Shown: piece by piece, positions 12,554-26,200 of the stretch
Numbering within the stretch: position 1 is the stretch's first letter
Layout: each line of letters begins with the position of its first letter
Assembly: GCA_028671895.1 (NCBI GenBank)
Contig: CM053799.1
Coordinates: forward strand, 46,377,455-46,441,454
Source: Oenanthe sinensis
Lineage: Eukaryota; Streptophyta; Magnoliopsida; Apiales; Apiaceae
Length of the DNA: 64,000 nucleotides
Reading direction: 5' to 3'
The notes under the pieces: generated by a model
Database searches by the model: none
What the model was told of the DNA's origin: nothing
What the model saw: only the letters and a program-made list of their open reading frames with translations
Position numbers and translations under genes: made by a program

Positions 12554-14915
12554 ATGGTAAGGCGACTCTAATTTATCAATCATGTAAAAAGTATCGTCAA
12601 AGTATACATTGATGAGCTTTAGTTTCTAGTTTACACATGACAGTAATGCATATCTTATGATCGCGTAGGATAAAGATGAGCAGCTTGTTGAAGGGAAGGT
12701 GGATTGGAAAGGAAAACCAGTTAATAGGAATAAGCACGGAGGAGCAAAAACTTCTTTTCTAGTACTCGGTGAAGCACTCTAAAAATCTGCAAAAATTTAT
12801 TTTAAAATATGATTAGGTGTTAACGTGATCGATACAATGTCCTTCCAGGATTTCATGGCTAATGAGTTGTTTGTGTTGCAGCCACATTTGGATTCGAAAA
12901 TATGGCAACTTTGGCATTGGTTGTGAACTTGGTGACATACTTCAACTCAGTGATGCATTATAATATATCAGATGCAGCTAACCATCTCACCAATTTCATG
13001 GGGACTAGCTACATCCTCTCCATTATTGTGGCTTACCTAACAGATGGTTACTTGGGAAGATTCAAGGCTGTTCTTCTTTCCTTATCTATCGAGTTCTTGG
13101 TATATATGCAATTTATTATTCTTAAACATTACATGCTACAAGTTTACGCGCTATTATATGTAGTTTCGCTGTTTAAATCAGCATACATACTATCGAATCT
13201 TTTTGGTTTTGATATAGGGAATTGGATTACTAACCATACAAGCTGCCTACACAAAACTCCAACCACCTATATGTAACATCTTTGATCCAACTGCAAAGTG
13301 CGAGAGGGTCAGTGGTTCTGCTGGAGTAAAGGCATAACAACCGACACACGGTGCTGATCAGTTCGATGAGAAAGATCCTAAAGAGACAACACAGATGTCA
13401 AGGTACTTCAACTGGATATTACTAATGGTGTGCACTGGAGGTTCAGTTAGCTTAACCTTAATTGTGTGGGTTCAAGATAACAAAGGGTGGAACTGGGGAT
13501 TTTTTAGTTCCACCATTGCCATTGTTATGGGGATTATAGTGTTTTCTGGTGGATTGCCAAAGTACAGAGTACATGTTACTAAAGAAATGGTCCAATGACT
13601 GAGCTTATTCAGGTCAGCATACACAAAGTTAAATATAATTATTTATTCATTCAACTTTATTTCTCATTAAAGCAAACTAAAAATTCGAAAAAGCAGTGAG
13701 CCTCTCATTGTAATACAGAGCTTGTATGATACAATCTACTTGGCTAGTAGCAGCTTTTACCTGCAGGTGTATGTAGCAGCTTTCCGAAACAGAAAGCTTC
13801 AACTTCCTGATAATGCTGCAGAATTGTATGAGATCAACATGGACAAGGAAGCTGCACTAGAACTAGAATTTCTTCCACAGAAGTTTTCAGGTGAGACTGT
13901 AACAACCTTTATATATAACGAAGTATATAAGAAATTTATTCTCTCATGTGACTTGCAAACTATACTGTTATTATAAATTCTTGTTAAATTAACCATTCCA
14001 GGTGCTTAGATAAAGCAGCAATCCAAACATCAACATATATAAATGATCCGGAACAATTTCAAAGTCCATGGAAACTTTGCAGGGTGACACAAGTAGAGAA
14101 TGCAAAAATCATACTAGGCATGGTCCCTATTTTCCTTTGTACCATTATAATGACCCTTTGTTTGGCTCAACTTCAAACATTCTCTGTCCAACAAGGTGTT
14201 ACAATGGACACAAGTTTGTCAAAATCTTTCAACATTCCACCGGCATCTCTCCCTATCTTTCCTCTTGTCTCCCTCATCTTCCTCATCCCAACTTATGATA
14301 TATTCTTTGTTCCATTTGCACGTAAATTTACTAGACTTCCCACTGGAATAACTCATCTCCAACGAGTAGGTGTTGGTCCAGTCCTGTCCAACGTATCCAT
14401 GGCAGCAGCCACTATATTTGAAGTGAAACGCAAAGGGGTTGCTAGAGACAACAACATGCTTGATGCAATCCCTGTACTTCAGCCATTGCCTATTAAGTGT
14501 GTTTTGTTTAATAATTCAGTATTTCATATTTGGCATTGCTGACATGTTTACATTTGTTGGACTTCTTGAATTCCTCTATTCAGAGGCCCCGAAAGGACTC
14601 AAATCAATCTCGACTTGTTTTCTTTCGAGTTCTATGGCCCTTGGGTATTATTTGAGTACGATTCTTGTGCAGATTGTGAATGGTAGTACAAAGAAGATTA
14701 CAGCAAGTGGAGGATGGTTAGCTGGGAACAACATTAACAGGAACCATTTGAATCTCTTCTACTGGTTATTTTCTTCGTTAAGTCTGATCAATTTTTTTGT
14801 ACATCTATTTGTTGCCAAGAGGTACAAGTATAGGCCACAGATCTCCACTGATGAGGTCGATATTAAGGTACATGAAATCAATGATTCAGGGCCTGATATG
14901 GGAGATTTAAGCTAG
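12554..14915 (+). pseudogene. NRT1/PTR family transporter (NPF4 type), broken
   Basis: Homology covers almost the whole family. A putative ATG-only first exon (12554-12556) comes before exon 2 (12669-12768, DEQLVEGKVDWKG), exon 3 (12882 to about 13099, FGFENMATLALVVNLVTYF), then blocks at about 13219-13613, 13767-13889 and 14003-14915 (VTQVENAKIILGMVPIF, FNIPPASLP, WLAGNNINRNHLNLFYW). NPF proteins are 12-helix proton-coupled transporters for nitrate, abscisic acid or other substrates. Lesions are several: a roughly 17-residue deletion and a TAA in the block near 13320-13338; a shift near 13590 before MTELIQ; an apparent lost base before 13889; and an added A near 14494 (PLPI|SVF) that separates the last two open frames. 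Several independent lesions beside intact neighbours point to a real pseudogene, not sequencing error. NPF4.5/4.6 are the closest types from memory. Confidence 0.88.
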
Positions 14916-16055
14916 TAAATCTATGATTCAGAAGGGTGACTATAAAAGGTCAATATGATTATTGATTAGTGTATTTTCTTTTCTCCCATTTTGTAACTTT
15001 GTATTTATCAATATGAAATTTACCAATGCTAAGCAAAAACTTTTGGTAGTACAAATTTTTATTTTTTTTGCTTACACTTGCACAAGGGCAGGCGTCATTA
15101 TAAGTTCGAAACATGCCACTTTCAACTTATAATCATTACAGATAAAAGGTAGTGTTCGGCTAATCTTAAATTTCTAAAATAAATAAAAATTAATATTTTT
15201 TTCTGTACTAAAAATAAGATCAACCAAACAATCTAGAAATTTTTTTAGTACACAAGTATCTCATTGAAAACTTAAAATATATTTTTGATAAGAATCACAA
15301 TGGTCCATATAATTTTTTACTAAATGATAATTGATAAAGTAGTCTAGCCTCTTGTCAATTATGATTTGATATCGTCCATTTCAGACTAGTTAAATCGTAA
15401 AGAGTATCGTAAATATAATTCAGTAAATAAATTGAATGAACATACTTTAAATAAAATACCAAAGAGTTATTCAGATGATCTAAAAAATTATTTTTTAGGT
15501 GTATATATATTTAATTTAGAATTCTTGAAGAAACTATTTATATAACTTTGTTTTTTTCATAGTTTATATATAAATGAGAAAAGAATATACACTGCATACA
15601 TGTCCACTAGTATTCTACTAAAAAATTTCACATTAGAGACTTTTGCTTGCAAATTTGCACTAGTATTCATGTTTGAGTGTCAATTGTCGAACAAGTGTAC
15701 GGAAATAAAATTTGCAAGCAAAAGACCTGTGACATATACCCCTTCTCCAAATATATATATAACACATGATCCTTCTACTCCAAAAGTATCCACTAAAAAA
15801 AATCAAATTCAAATACAGCAATATAAACTAGTTGGATCTCGGTAACAACTTATAAGACTACATATGAAAAAAGATAAATATATGCTGATGCCGAGATACC
15901 ATAACAGAACAGATAATTATACTTAACTGGCACTCAAGATATCCATAGTCTTAGGCTTACTTTAGTTAATATCTCATAACAAAACTGTATCATTAGCGCA
16001 TGCACCAAAATATAGCATAGAATCTTCTGCATATAATATTGGTATACCTTTTATG
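14916..16055. other. Intergenic, AT-rich; small inverted repeat near 15637-15730
   Basis: No gene is recognised. A hairpin-capable pair lies inside: CTTTTGCTTGCAAATTT near 15637 and its complement AAATTTGCAAGCAAAAG near 15709, about 55 bases apart. It could be the remnant of a MITE, but I could not define ends or a target duplication. The right-hand end should include the 3' untranslated region of the minus-strand OTU gene. Confidence 0.45.
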
Positions 16056-17449
16056 TTAAACTCGAACAACAGAGTTATAATGCTCGCCAAGTCCAAATGC
16101 ATGCCGATGGTACGATAGCATAATGCTTGAACCAGATGAAGCAGTCCAATTATCAGATTTGTACTCCTTGCCCATCTCCACATCAGGGAATGATCCTGAA
16201 AATATCATAATATGTTTTCGAAGGCAATGAGTCAAAGCACCAAGCTCCAGTTGTCCTCCCCATGCTGCCGTTGATTCGACTTCTGTACAGTAGTTCTCAA
16301 ACCTTTCTGCAAGAGCACCATCAGAATCTCCACTAGCCTCATTTTCTGACAGAAAAAAGGGGATAAAATCCGGTGCATGTTTCCTCATATAGGTAGCCAC
16401 CATCTTGCGAAGTTCTTGGAATGAGTAAGGAGAAGAACCTCCTGAGAGGACAGCTAACTGATTTTCAACAGCTCTATAGAGGCAGTGCCCATCTGGCTTT
16501 ATTTCATTTACAGTCAAACCAAGGGGTTCAAGTTTTTTCTCCAACTTCTCATCTTCAATCATTCGATCACTAACAATGCTGCTCTGTTCTTCTTGTATTC
16601 TTTGCTCTCTAGCTGCTTCTTCTTGAGCTCTTTTTTCACGCCTCTTGACACTCTTACTGGGCTTTGAATGGTCAGCTTGATTGTTGACAGATACTCCAGC
16701 TATGGCCTTCACCAAAGTATCAAGGTTTCCTTTCTCCTTCCCGTTGCTAGTGCTATAGCCTAGTAGAGCAAGTTCCTCTGCATGTTTTTCTTTGAGCTCT
16801 GTGGAAAGTCGAGCAATCTCTTCCTCCACCTGTTTTTTCTTAGCTTTCTGTTCAGCTTTGCTGCCTTTAGCAGCTGCCTTTTTCATTGAAATTTCCTTGT
16901 TTTGCAGCTGCAATATCTCTTTCCTGTGATTCATTAAATCAATTCAGTTTTAATCAGACTATAATAGTAGAATTCCTTCCAAATGAATAAATAAATCAAC
17001 AAATCACTTGTACTGGCAAATGGCATATATATTTCTTAGTTAACATATTTGCAGAAATGTCATCATATTTTAAGCAGTAGACGTTATAAGGAATCATAAC
17101 TAGCACTTCGACTGACACAAGTACATGCTAAATTTGGTATACAATTGTATCTTTCTTAACGATATTCATGCAATTATCAGCCATTTATCTTTGTGTTTCT
17201 CTTGTCTTCTAATTCATTTATAAACAAATATTGTGTCCTTACCCCAAAAAATTAGGCACGCATATTAAAAGGGAACAATGATAAATGACCATATGACAGT
17301 TTATAAAAATTACACATTATCAAAGACATCAGGTGAACATATAACCTGTGCCTAGAAAGCATCTCTTCACGAGTTTCTTGAATTTTCGAAGGTACAACCT
17401 CTGGTACCTCTCCCAATTGCTTGCCCTCCACATCTTGAGTCACCTCCAT
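16056..17449 (-). CDS. OTU5: OTU-domain deubiquitinating enzyme (OTU5/OTUD6-like)
   Basis: Two coding exons, 17449-17346 and 16923-16056 on the minus strand, join in frame at RH|RKEILQ to 324 codons (323 aa). A highly charged N-terminal half (residues ~35-165, Lys/Glu-rich, coiled-coil-like, KKAAAKGSKAEQKAKKK) comes before an OTU cysteine protease domain. The catalytic motif is PDGHCLYRAV, with Asp ~179 and Cys ~182, and the catalytic His is ~316 in EHYNSVV near the C-terminus. The layout matches plant OTU5 and animal OTUD6B. A 5' leader intron is supported by a GTAAGA donor (17932-17931) and a TTTTTAG acceptor ending just before GTTTTCAATG, so transcription likely starts near 17950-18010. 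The long hydrophobic reading upstream of this ATG is leader intron, not protein. All catalytic residues are present, so it is probably active. Confidence 0.93.
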
Positions 17450-18010
17450 TGAAAACCTAAAAACATGATATATCAAAAACAGCTCAAACCGGATAAAAAC
17501 AAGATTAAAACTGAACAAACAAAAAAAACTATAGAAAGTTCAAATCAGACAACTAGCATGAAAAAATAACAAAAAAAACGCAACTTTATCGATACACTCA
17601 TAAATTGCTATCAACCATTATAAATTCTTAAAGTCTAAAACAGTTACATAACATTATCATATACCCAATTCCATAGGTACCAATCATAACTAATACAAAT
17701 AAAATCTCGAATGTAGTCTAAAACATAGATATATAAACATATATATAGCCACTTGCAATTCTATTGATTTATATCATAACATCAATTACTCTAAGAAACA
17801 TAAATATAGATACAGATATATATAATCTTAGTAAATCAGTTCACTATACTAGCAAATCATACATATATACATACATATAGATATACACAATATATGTGTG
17901 TAATATAGAGATGAGTTTATGTTTGGTCTTACCTTGGAACCCTAAGCTTGGGTTTCAAGAGGGAACAAGACAGAACAAAAAGAAAGCTCCGGATGCTCCT
18001 ATGTTTTTAT

Positions 18011-20223
18011 ATCACTTTAGTTTTATTGGTTTTGTTTTGTCTAAATTTAATTTTATTATCAAATAAGTATTATACAAATTAATATTTATTGTTTTAATCT
18101 ACTTTTGTCTAGTTTCATTAGATTATAGCTTGAGTTTTTTAAGATTGCAATTTTTGTGTTCATCATAAATTTTATAAATACTTATTATTGGTGTAAATAT
18201 TTATTTTAATGTATAATATAAAAAATTATACAATAAAATTAATATTATGTTTGAATTTTTACTTTAAATATATGATAATATATTAAATAAATTAAATAGA
18301 TATAATTACTTTAATTATTGTAGTTTTATACAAGAAATATATTTTTAAATATAAAGTACATCTATACTATAACTTTCAATACAAAACTTTTTATATCAAA
18401 TATCAACAAATATATGATATAAAAAATATATTTATTTAAATATAGAAATACACGGTTTATAAAATTATACATATTTATATTATATTATTAAAATCAAAAT
18501 GATAAATGTTTATTAGGTTGTATAATCATAAATAATAATAATGTATTAAAAAATATAATATATTAATAATATTGCACGAATTATAATCTATAAACCCATG
18601 CGGGTTTTTATGATATGAAAATAGAAATACATAAAAAAATTGGAATTCGAAAAATCCTATTTGATCTCATCTCAAAAGGTCCGGTTTAGAGTCGCGGGTA
18701 GGAACGGATCATATATATTTTTAGTAAAATTTAACTCGATCCGTAATGAAAAAAATGGTGAATTTAGGTCCAAATCTGAAAAAAAATATCTAGATTTAAG
18801 TCTGATTTGAATTAAACCCAATTTGAATTAAACACGATTCGACCCATATTAGCCCCGGATTTATATCATCTTTTCGAAAAATTTGAATAAAATTCATTTA
18901 TTTTAATTTCTAATAAAATATCTATACTTTTATCCAATATTTTAAAATTAGATACAACTTAAATATTTTTGGTAAATTTTTTAATTTATATATATAATTA
19001 AAATATTTTTATTTAAATATTAAACACAAATCAAGCCAGACATGACCCGATCAAATTTAAAAAAAAATCAATTTTTTTTAATTTGACTCGAATTTGAAAC
19101 CATTAAATTTTTGTACATCCCTGTATTAAAAAAAATTGTGAGAACCGAAATCAATTCACATTCTCAAATTTTTTAACCATAATTGTTTAGAATCCAAAAT
19201 CATAAAAAATTGTATTAAATTTTACAAAATAATATAAAAACAAAATAAAAAGTTTATTTAAACATTAATTTAATAAAAAATCTCAAATAATTTTAATATT
19301 TTAATAAATAAATTTGTAGATTTTGTTAAAATTTACATATTTGATGTAGGCTTATTTTTCTTGTGTATTTTTCAATCTTTTCCTTTTATCTTCGTCACAC
19401 TTCTTATTTTTTGATGATAACTTAATATTTTTAATAGCCCTTTTTAATTAATAAATTTAATCACAACATTTAACTAATGTTTGAAATATTTTTGAATTTG
19501 ATTTCAATATGAAGACATTTTTTTTTCAATGTTGATGACGAATATAAAAATAAATTGCAGTGATATTTGTAGATTGAAAGTCTTTTAAATTCATGACGAT
19601 AAATAAAAATTGTGGTGATGAAAATTTTTTATTGTAATTTTTATAATTTATTGATACTTATGTACCAATTTGATTTTTATTGGGACATTTATAAAATTTT
19701 GATAAATAATATTTAAAATTTGATGATTTAAGATGAATTTTAGTGTTGGAAATTTATACAAAAAATATTTAAAAAAATTAAATTTAAATAAGTGCATTGC
19801 CTAAAAAGATAGTACGCCTACTATTCAACGATCACCATTTGAAAAGTTCGTTGGTTGTAGACAAAAACAACCACACAATTCAAACCAACCACCGCCCGTG
19901 AGTTGCACGCGCCACCGCCGGCTAAAAGGCGTAAGTCTCACACGCTTTCCCCTTTTGTCAACGCTCAACCCAACAAGCTCCTTTATTCTGCCAGCCTCAT
20001 ATACTATTATTCCTTCATCATATTTATATACACACACCCCCATATATATCTATATGTATAGTATCACAAAGTACTATCAATCACAATACAGTTCATAAAA
20101 AGATTCAATTTTGACTAGTTATAGTAATTCTTGGGTGTAAACTGTGACAAATTGAGTAATTACGGTTTAATTTTAGTTTAAAGGTTGTAACTTTTTCGCC
20201 TGATTGTCGAATTTTTGCTGTTA
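18011..20223. other. Intergenic, very AT-rich; possible degenerate repeat at about 18600-19130
   Basis: The stretch lies between the divergent OTU5-like and kinase genes, so both promoters are here. Most of 18010-19790 is low-complexity A/T. Between about 18660 and 19130 there is a moderately GC-richer stretch (gtcgcgggtagg, cgattcgaccc, gacccgatc) ending in tttttgtacatccctg. That end resembles the terminus of a hAT-like non-autonomous element, but I found no matching left end. The region at 19800-20220 (ccaccgcccgtg, cgccaccgccgg) is the likely promoter and 5' leader of the kinase gene. Confidence 0.4.
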
Positions 20224-23200
20224 ATGGATACGAAAACCATGTTTCCGCTGCTAAGACAATCGTCGTTAGCTCCGAGAGATGATTCTGCGGCGAGGGGGGA
20301 GGATGAGAGTGATGAGGAAGATGGGGTTATTGAACCAGGAGTTAGGTTGATGTATATGGCAAATGAGGGTGATTTGGATGGGATTACGGAGTTGTTGGAT
20401 TCGGGTACTAATGTTAATTTTAAAGATATTGATGATCGGACTCCGTTACATGTGGCTGCTTGTCAAGGGAAGAGTGCTGTGGTGGAGTTGTTGCTTAAAA
20501 GAGGGGCTCAAGTTGATCCTAAAGATCGGTGGGGTAGCACGGTGAGTGTTTTAGTAATGCGGTTTATTTGATTGTGTTTGTTTATTATTGTTGTGAATTT
20601 GTTTGAAAGTTGCGATTTTTAAGATGTACTAGCTTCTGTGTAAGTATGTAGATAATGTGAGGATAGCAGTACTATTATTTATTTGAGTTTTGTTTGAAAG
20701 GTCAGGTTTATTTGATTGTGTTTGTTTATGTGTTCGCTTTTTTTTTTTTGGGGTATATAGATAAAATAAAGTTAGCAGCTAGATTGTTATTTTTTTATTG
20801 TGTTTATTGGTTGGTATAAATATTGTTTGAAAGCTGAGATTTAGTGTAAATACTGTACTTAGTACTTACTTTTGTATAATGTGTAACTGACATGTTGTAG
20901 AATGTAAAGTTGGAGATAGATCCTCATGTTATGGATGTGGATAATGACCAGGATTAGTTTGTTTTCAACAATAAGTATTGTTAGGGTTATTCATGTGTGT
21001 TAAGTTGTTAACTTTGCAACTTGTCAATTATTTAAGTTTCTTTGACATACTCAATTTAGATACAAATGACCTTTTCAGTTTTAAATGATTTAAACTGATA
21101 ACTTGGGTATTAGGATTTCAAGTATTAATGGTAAGGTTCCCCCACCCCAATCACACTACATGGATTCATGTGACATGTATGTATTCTTTTCCTATCTTCC
21201 ACTGTGTGTTTATGCACGTCTGTAGACTCAGTACTACTACCTTGTTATAGAGTTAAATTGTTATTTATTATTTGTAACTTGTAAGTAAGGCGTTATTGAG
21301 TGTACATTACATTTATAACGATTCAATTGGCATAGGATTGTAAATTTGAAATTTTAGAACGATATGATTTGTTAATTTTTAGAATTATTTTTCTATCACT
21401 TCTTTCCAATGTTTTGTCCTACATCAGTATGGTTTATTATTTTTTATTTCATAGTATATTGACCATTGATTTAACAGCCTCTTGCAGATGCAATACACTA
21501 TCAAAATCAAGATGTCATTAAACTTTTGGAGAAACATGGTGCCAAGCTTCTTGTAAGTCCTTTCCTTCTTTATTAAGTCATCTGATGTGTATTACTCTGC
21601 TACTATACCCTTGAACTGGAATAACTTTAAATTAATCTTTGCGACTTACCTTGTCATATGGTTTTTAAAATTTAGGTGGCCCCAATGCATGTCAAAACTG
21701 CCCGCGAAGTCCCGGAATATGAAATCCATCCCAAAGAACTTGATTTTACAAACAGTGTTGAACTAACAAAGGTGTCTACTTAGATCTCAATTTCATACGC
21801 ATTTTATAGCTCATACATTTAGGGGGAAAGAAGACTGTTCAATTCTATAAAATTTGTTTTAACCTTTCTGTATGTTAAAGGAGATTGCCAAACCGTAACT
21901 GATGTCCTTTTAACTTCAGCTCTGCTAATCCTTTGACCTTTCATTCTTGTCATCTCTTTTTGTCTGATGATGTGTATAATACAAGGGTACTTTTCGCATT
22001 GCCTCTTGGCGTGGAACACAAGTTGCCGTGAAGATTCTTAGGGAAGAAGTGATTACTGATGATGATAAAGTGTGAGTGCTCATATAGTGATAAATGCTCT
22101 CCTGTGTTATGCTGGGTGTTTGTATCTTGTTAATAGGCTTCTTGGTTTGTTCAGGAAGGCTTTTAGTGATGAGCTTGCATTGCTTCAGAAGATCCGGCAT
22201 CCTAATGTGGTTCAGTTTCTCGGTGCTGTAACTCAGAGTAGTCCAATGATGATTGTGACAGAATTTTTACCAAAGGTGTTTTTTTAGCTCACTATTATCT
22301 ATAAGTCTATAACTTACAGGTGTCCCATAATGTTCTGATCACTATCATCTATTCCTTTGTTGTCGAAATTACCTAATGAAACCAGAAAATAAATTATACT
22401 GTAGCTAAATGCTCCTCCCTTTCCCTTTCCCTTTATCTTGTTAAATAGTTCTCTCAATGTCTTTTCGATGTCTGATGCAGGGTGATCTATGTGCTTATAT
22501 GAAAAGAAGAGGACCTCAAAAACCGAGGAAAGCTATTAGATTTGCAATGGACATCGCAAGGTCAGTAAATGTTCAAGAATCATGATATTTAGGGTGACTA
22601 GCACCAATTGTAACTTACATCACATTTCAATTATAGATCCGATTTTTTTGCATGGTAGGAGACATTTTGGTATTAATTGGAAGTGAAATTAACCATAACG
22701 AAACTCGATGTAATATAGGTTCAGTTGTGATGGAAACTAGAAAAAAGCTCGAGTCTATCTATACCCTTTATTAATAAGGGAAACCCCTTCTAATGATACA
22801 CTATAGTACCAAATTTGGTTTCACTCTAATTTCAGGTTCGATTCCCTAGAACTACATATTTAAATAAATTTTTTTATTATAACATCTCACCCCAATTTCG
22901 GGTTCAATTCTCTACAATTATAGAATTAAATAATAGTTATTAATTATGTCCATACTCAACTACATAATTAAATAATATTTACTTAGATAATTCATTATTG
23001 CTATGGGTTCACACTACCCATACAAGAAATATTTTTTTTTTGTTCTTTTTATCTATTATTGTTGATTATCCACTTGAACCATTCAAAATAACAATTCAAA
23101 TTGATTGAAGTTAAAATTAATAAATACACATATATGATAATATCAACTATTTATCTATCTTTTAATGTAATTATAATTATTCATTTCGTATCAATATAAA

Positions 23201-26200
23201 TGCTTTTTTTAGGGAGTTTTTTCTCTTTAAAAAAATTGGGTTTTTCTTATTTAAACAAGATAATAATGCTCACATTTAACTCTTTCTTTATTAGCAACAC
23301 CCAATTTTTGGTTGATCTACACCATTATAAATAAGCTGGAAAGCACGGACACGGCAAAATCGGTGCCGTATGCGAGTCCGACTCGGCCGACTCGGCGACT
23401 CGGCACGGACTCGGCTGAGTACGTGTCCGACTCGCCAAGTGGCGAGTCAAGACGAATTCGGCAGCAGACTCGCTTCGGACTCGGGTTAGACGCCGGAGAT
23501 TCCCTCAGATTCCGCCGGAAAAGCAATCAATTCGGATTCAGCAATCTTACTCAACGCCGAAACGACGACGTTTCGGCACAAACGCTTAGACTTGATTGTG
23601 TGCATGAAAGATGTTGAGAGAGAAGTGAAGAATGGCTTGGATTGTAAATAAAGTGAAAAGGTAGGGGCATTTTGGGAAGAAGAAAAAGAGGGTAGAGAAA
23701 GAAGATTAGTAGTATTATGTAGGGAAGATGAATTGATAGTTGCCATCGAAGAAGTTGATTGTATAATGTTGTGTTTTGTTGATTACATTACATATACATG
23801 ACCCGGTTTGCTTATTTGGGCTTAGCTAAATGGGCCAGTTCTTTTGATATGGGCCTGTACATTTATAGGGCTCCGGCCTATATAAATGTAATTTGAAGTA
23901 GTAGTCGAAAATGAGCAATATCTTACGTGATTAATCAGTTCGTTGTTGAAGGCCTTGCTAATAGGTACTCGTATGTTTTAATTGTACGTATATGTCTTCT
24001 TTGATTTTTTTTTTAATATTTAGGCTTATAGTGTGTTCTAATAAATTCATACACAGGACCTGGGACAAAAGAGAATAAATCATTTATGTTTTCATTATTT
24101 CTGTTTCGAAACTCGAAGAAAACATGTTCTTCCTGGTTCGCAGAAAGTATGTGCCTGTTTGGCTCCGTAACTAAAAAACTGTTTTATGTTTCTATTTATG
24201 AATTTGTTGAATGTTGACATATATATTTATTGCAAAAAAATTAAAATTTGCCGAGTCCCGTATCCAGGACTCTTTGGAGTTTGGCGAATCCCCGTGTCCC
24301 CGTACCCGAGTCCCGTGTCCCCGTATCCGAGTCGGTGCTTCATAGTAAATAAGTTATATAATTTAATATGTGTAATATGATAAATCATTTGCACTTATAA
24401 TCTCAATTTTGATGAGATATAATCTGTGTAAAATTCTAAAAAAGGCTTTATAATAAAGTAGAAATAATATATAGTCACATATAATATCAATATCGATTAA
24501 TGTTACTAATAATTTAATAAAAGTTATATATTGTAATCTCGGGTCTGTACTTCGCACCGGTTACATGCTAGTAAATACTAAAGAGGGAGCTTTAATGTCA
24601 ATTTAGCTTTTACAATGTAAATATATAAATCTGCTCGTTGTAATTGCCTGTGGTATCTTCCCTGCTTCCCGTAAAATTTCACTTAATTTGGGTTAACTTG
24701 CATGGTTTGTTGACAATCAAACTCAAAAACTTCTAGAAGTCATAAAATTGTGAACATTTACTAATATTAGCGAAACCTTCTTGGAGTTGTGAAATTGTGA
24801 ACATACAACACTAATTACAGTCTTTTTATGCTATGGGCCATTAAAAGTATAAAAAGTATCTGTGTGCCCTTTTCCTGTAAGTGTGTCAGTCATTGTCACT
24901 TTGGGGGAATTTGCAGGGGCCTGAACTATCTGCATGAGAATAAACCAGAGGCAATAATTCATCGTGATCTTGAGCCAGCGTAAGTTACTCATCATGATTA
25001 TCTTCACCCTATACAATAACTTGAAATGTTTCATATAAGTTTCTAAACTTATTTATATATTACAAAGTTTTAAAGGCATCCTAATTTTTTTTATTTTTTT
25101 TATTTTTCGTGTTTCAAGACGGGCCGAATGGGGAGGCATCCTAATTTTACTTTTATAATAACAGGAATATATTGCGGGATGACACAGGTCATCTGAAAGT
25201 TGCAGACTTTGGAGTTAGCAAGCTGCTAAATGTTACCAGCAGAGTTAAGGAGGATAGACCTGTAATGTGGCAGAACACATCTTGTAAGTGAGTTGTTATT
25301 TATTTATGTTTTCACAAGGGGAGGGGGGATTTAATAGTTCTTATACCAGTGAATAGTTCTTAGTGAATTTGTTTTGCTACATGAATAGGTCGATATGTGG
25401 CTCCAGAGGTTTTTAGAAATGAAGAATATGATACAAAGGTTGACGTCTTTTCATTTGCATTAATTTTACAGGAGGTACAATTTCTATTTACAGTTTCTGG
25501 TTTATTTCTTTATTATTTTATTTTAAAATAAGATCTTTGGAAAAATCTAAGAAAGTATGGTTGCTTTATTTACTCCTTTTACATCATGATTAACTTTTCC
25601 GTTTCTATATATTTATTAGTTATGCAAGTCACACTTTATTTTTTGAGTTTTGCATCTGTTCTTACAATTGTCATTCAAGTGAAGATAATTTTAATTCTAT
25701 GGTAGGTCATAGGAGTTGTGCTTTTACAAGCACTAGTGTTATGATTACAGTGGTGTTATTCAAAGTGGGCTTATTGTGTGAGTTTTGAGTTCATTTTGCA
25801 ATCATGGTGAACTTTCAATCAGTTATCTGGTTCAATCATATTATACATAGACTACACTTTGCACGAAATTATGTCAAGGAGGCAGGAGCATCTTTTGGTA
25901 CACTACACCTTGCATCTTTTAGTCTTGCCGCTTGGGTTGGATAACAGAAATTTTTAGTAGCACGTTTGAACGTAGATACCGAAAAGTCGAAAACACGTTT
26001 ATGCTATATACACAAGGAAATCTAATTAGCGGCAATACAAAGTGGATGATTTGCAGGCTAAGTTACATGAAGTCAGACACAGTATCTTTTTAGATACATG
26101 TACCTTGAAGAGTCGACATAAATACTCCTAGAAATTTCTAGAAGTGTCTTTTACCATCTTTTAATGGACTTGTTATTCTTATTCTCTAGATAACTGGGTA

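Noticed and set aside
15600..15845. 81-codon plus-strand frame
   Set aside because: AT-rich, no conserved motif, and overlaps a hairpin repeat.
23312..23617. Ser/Arg-rich plus-strand frame
   Set aside because: It is made by the sub-terminal ACTCGG repeats of the hAT-like element and the reverse of the captured exon.
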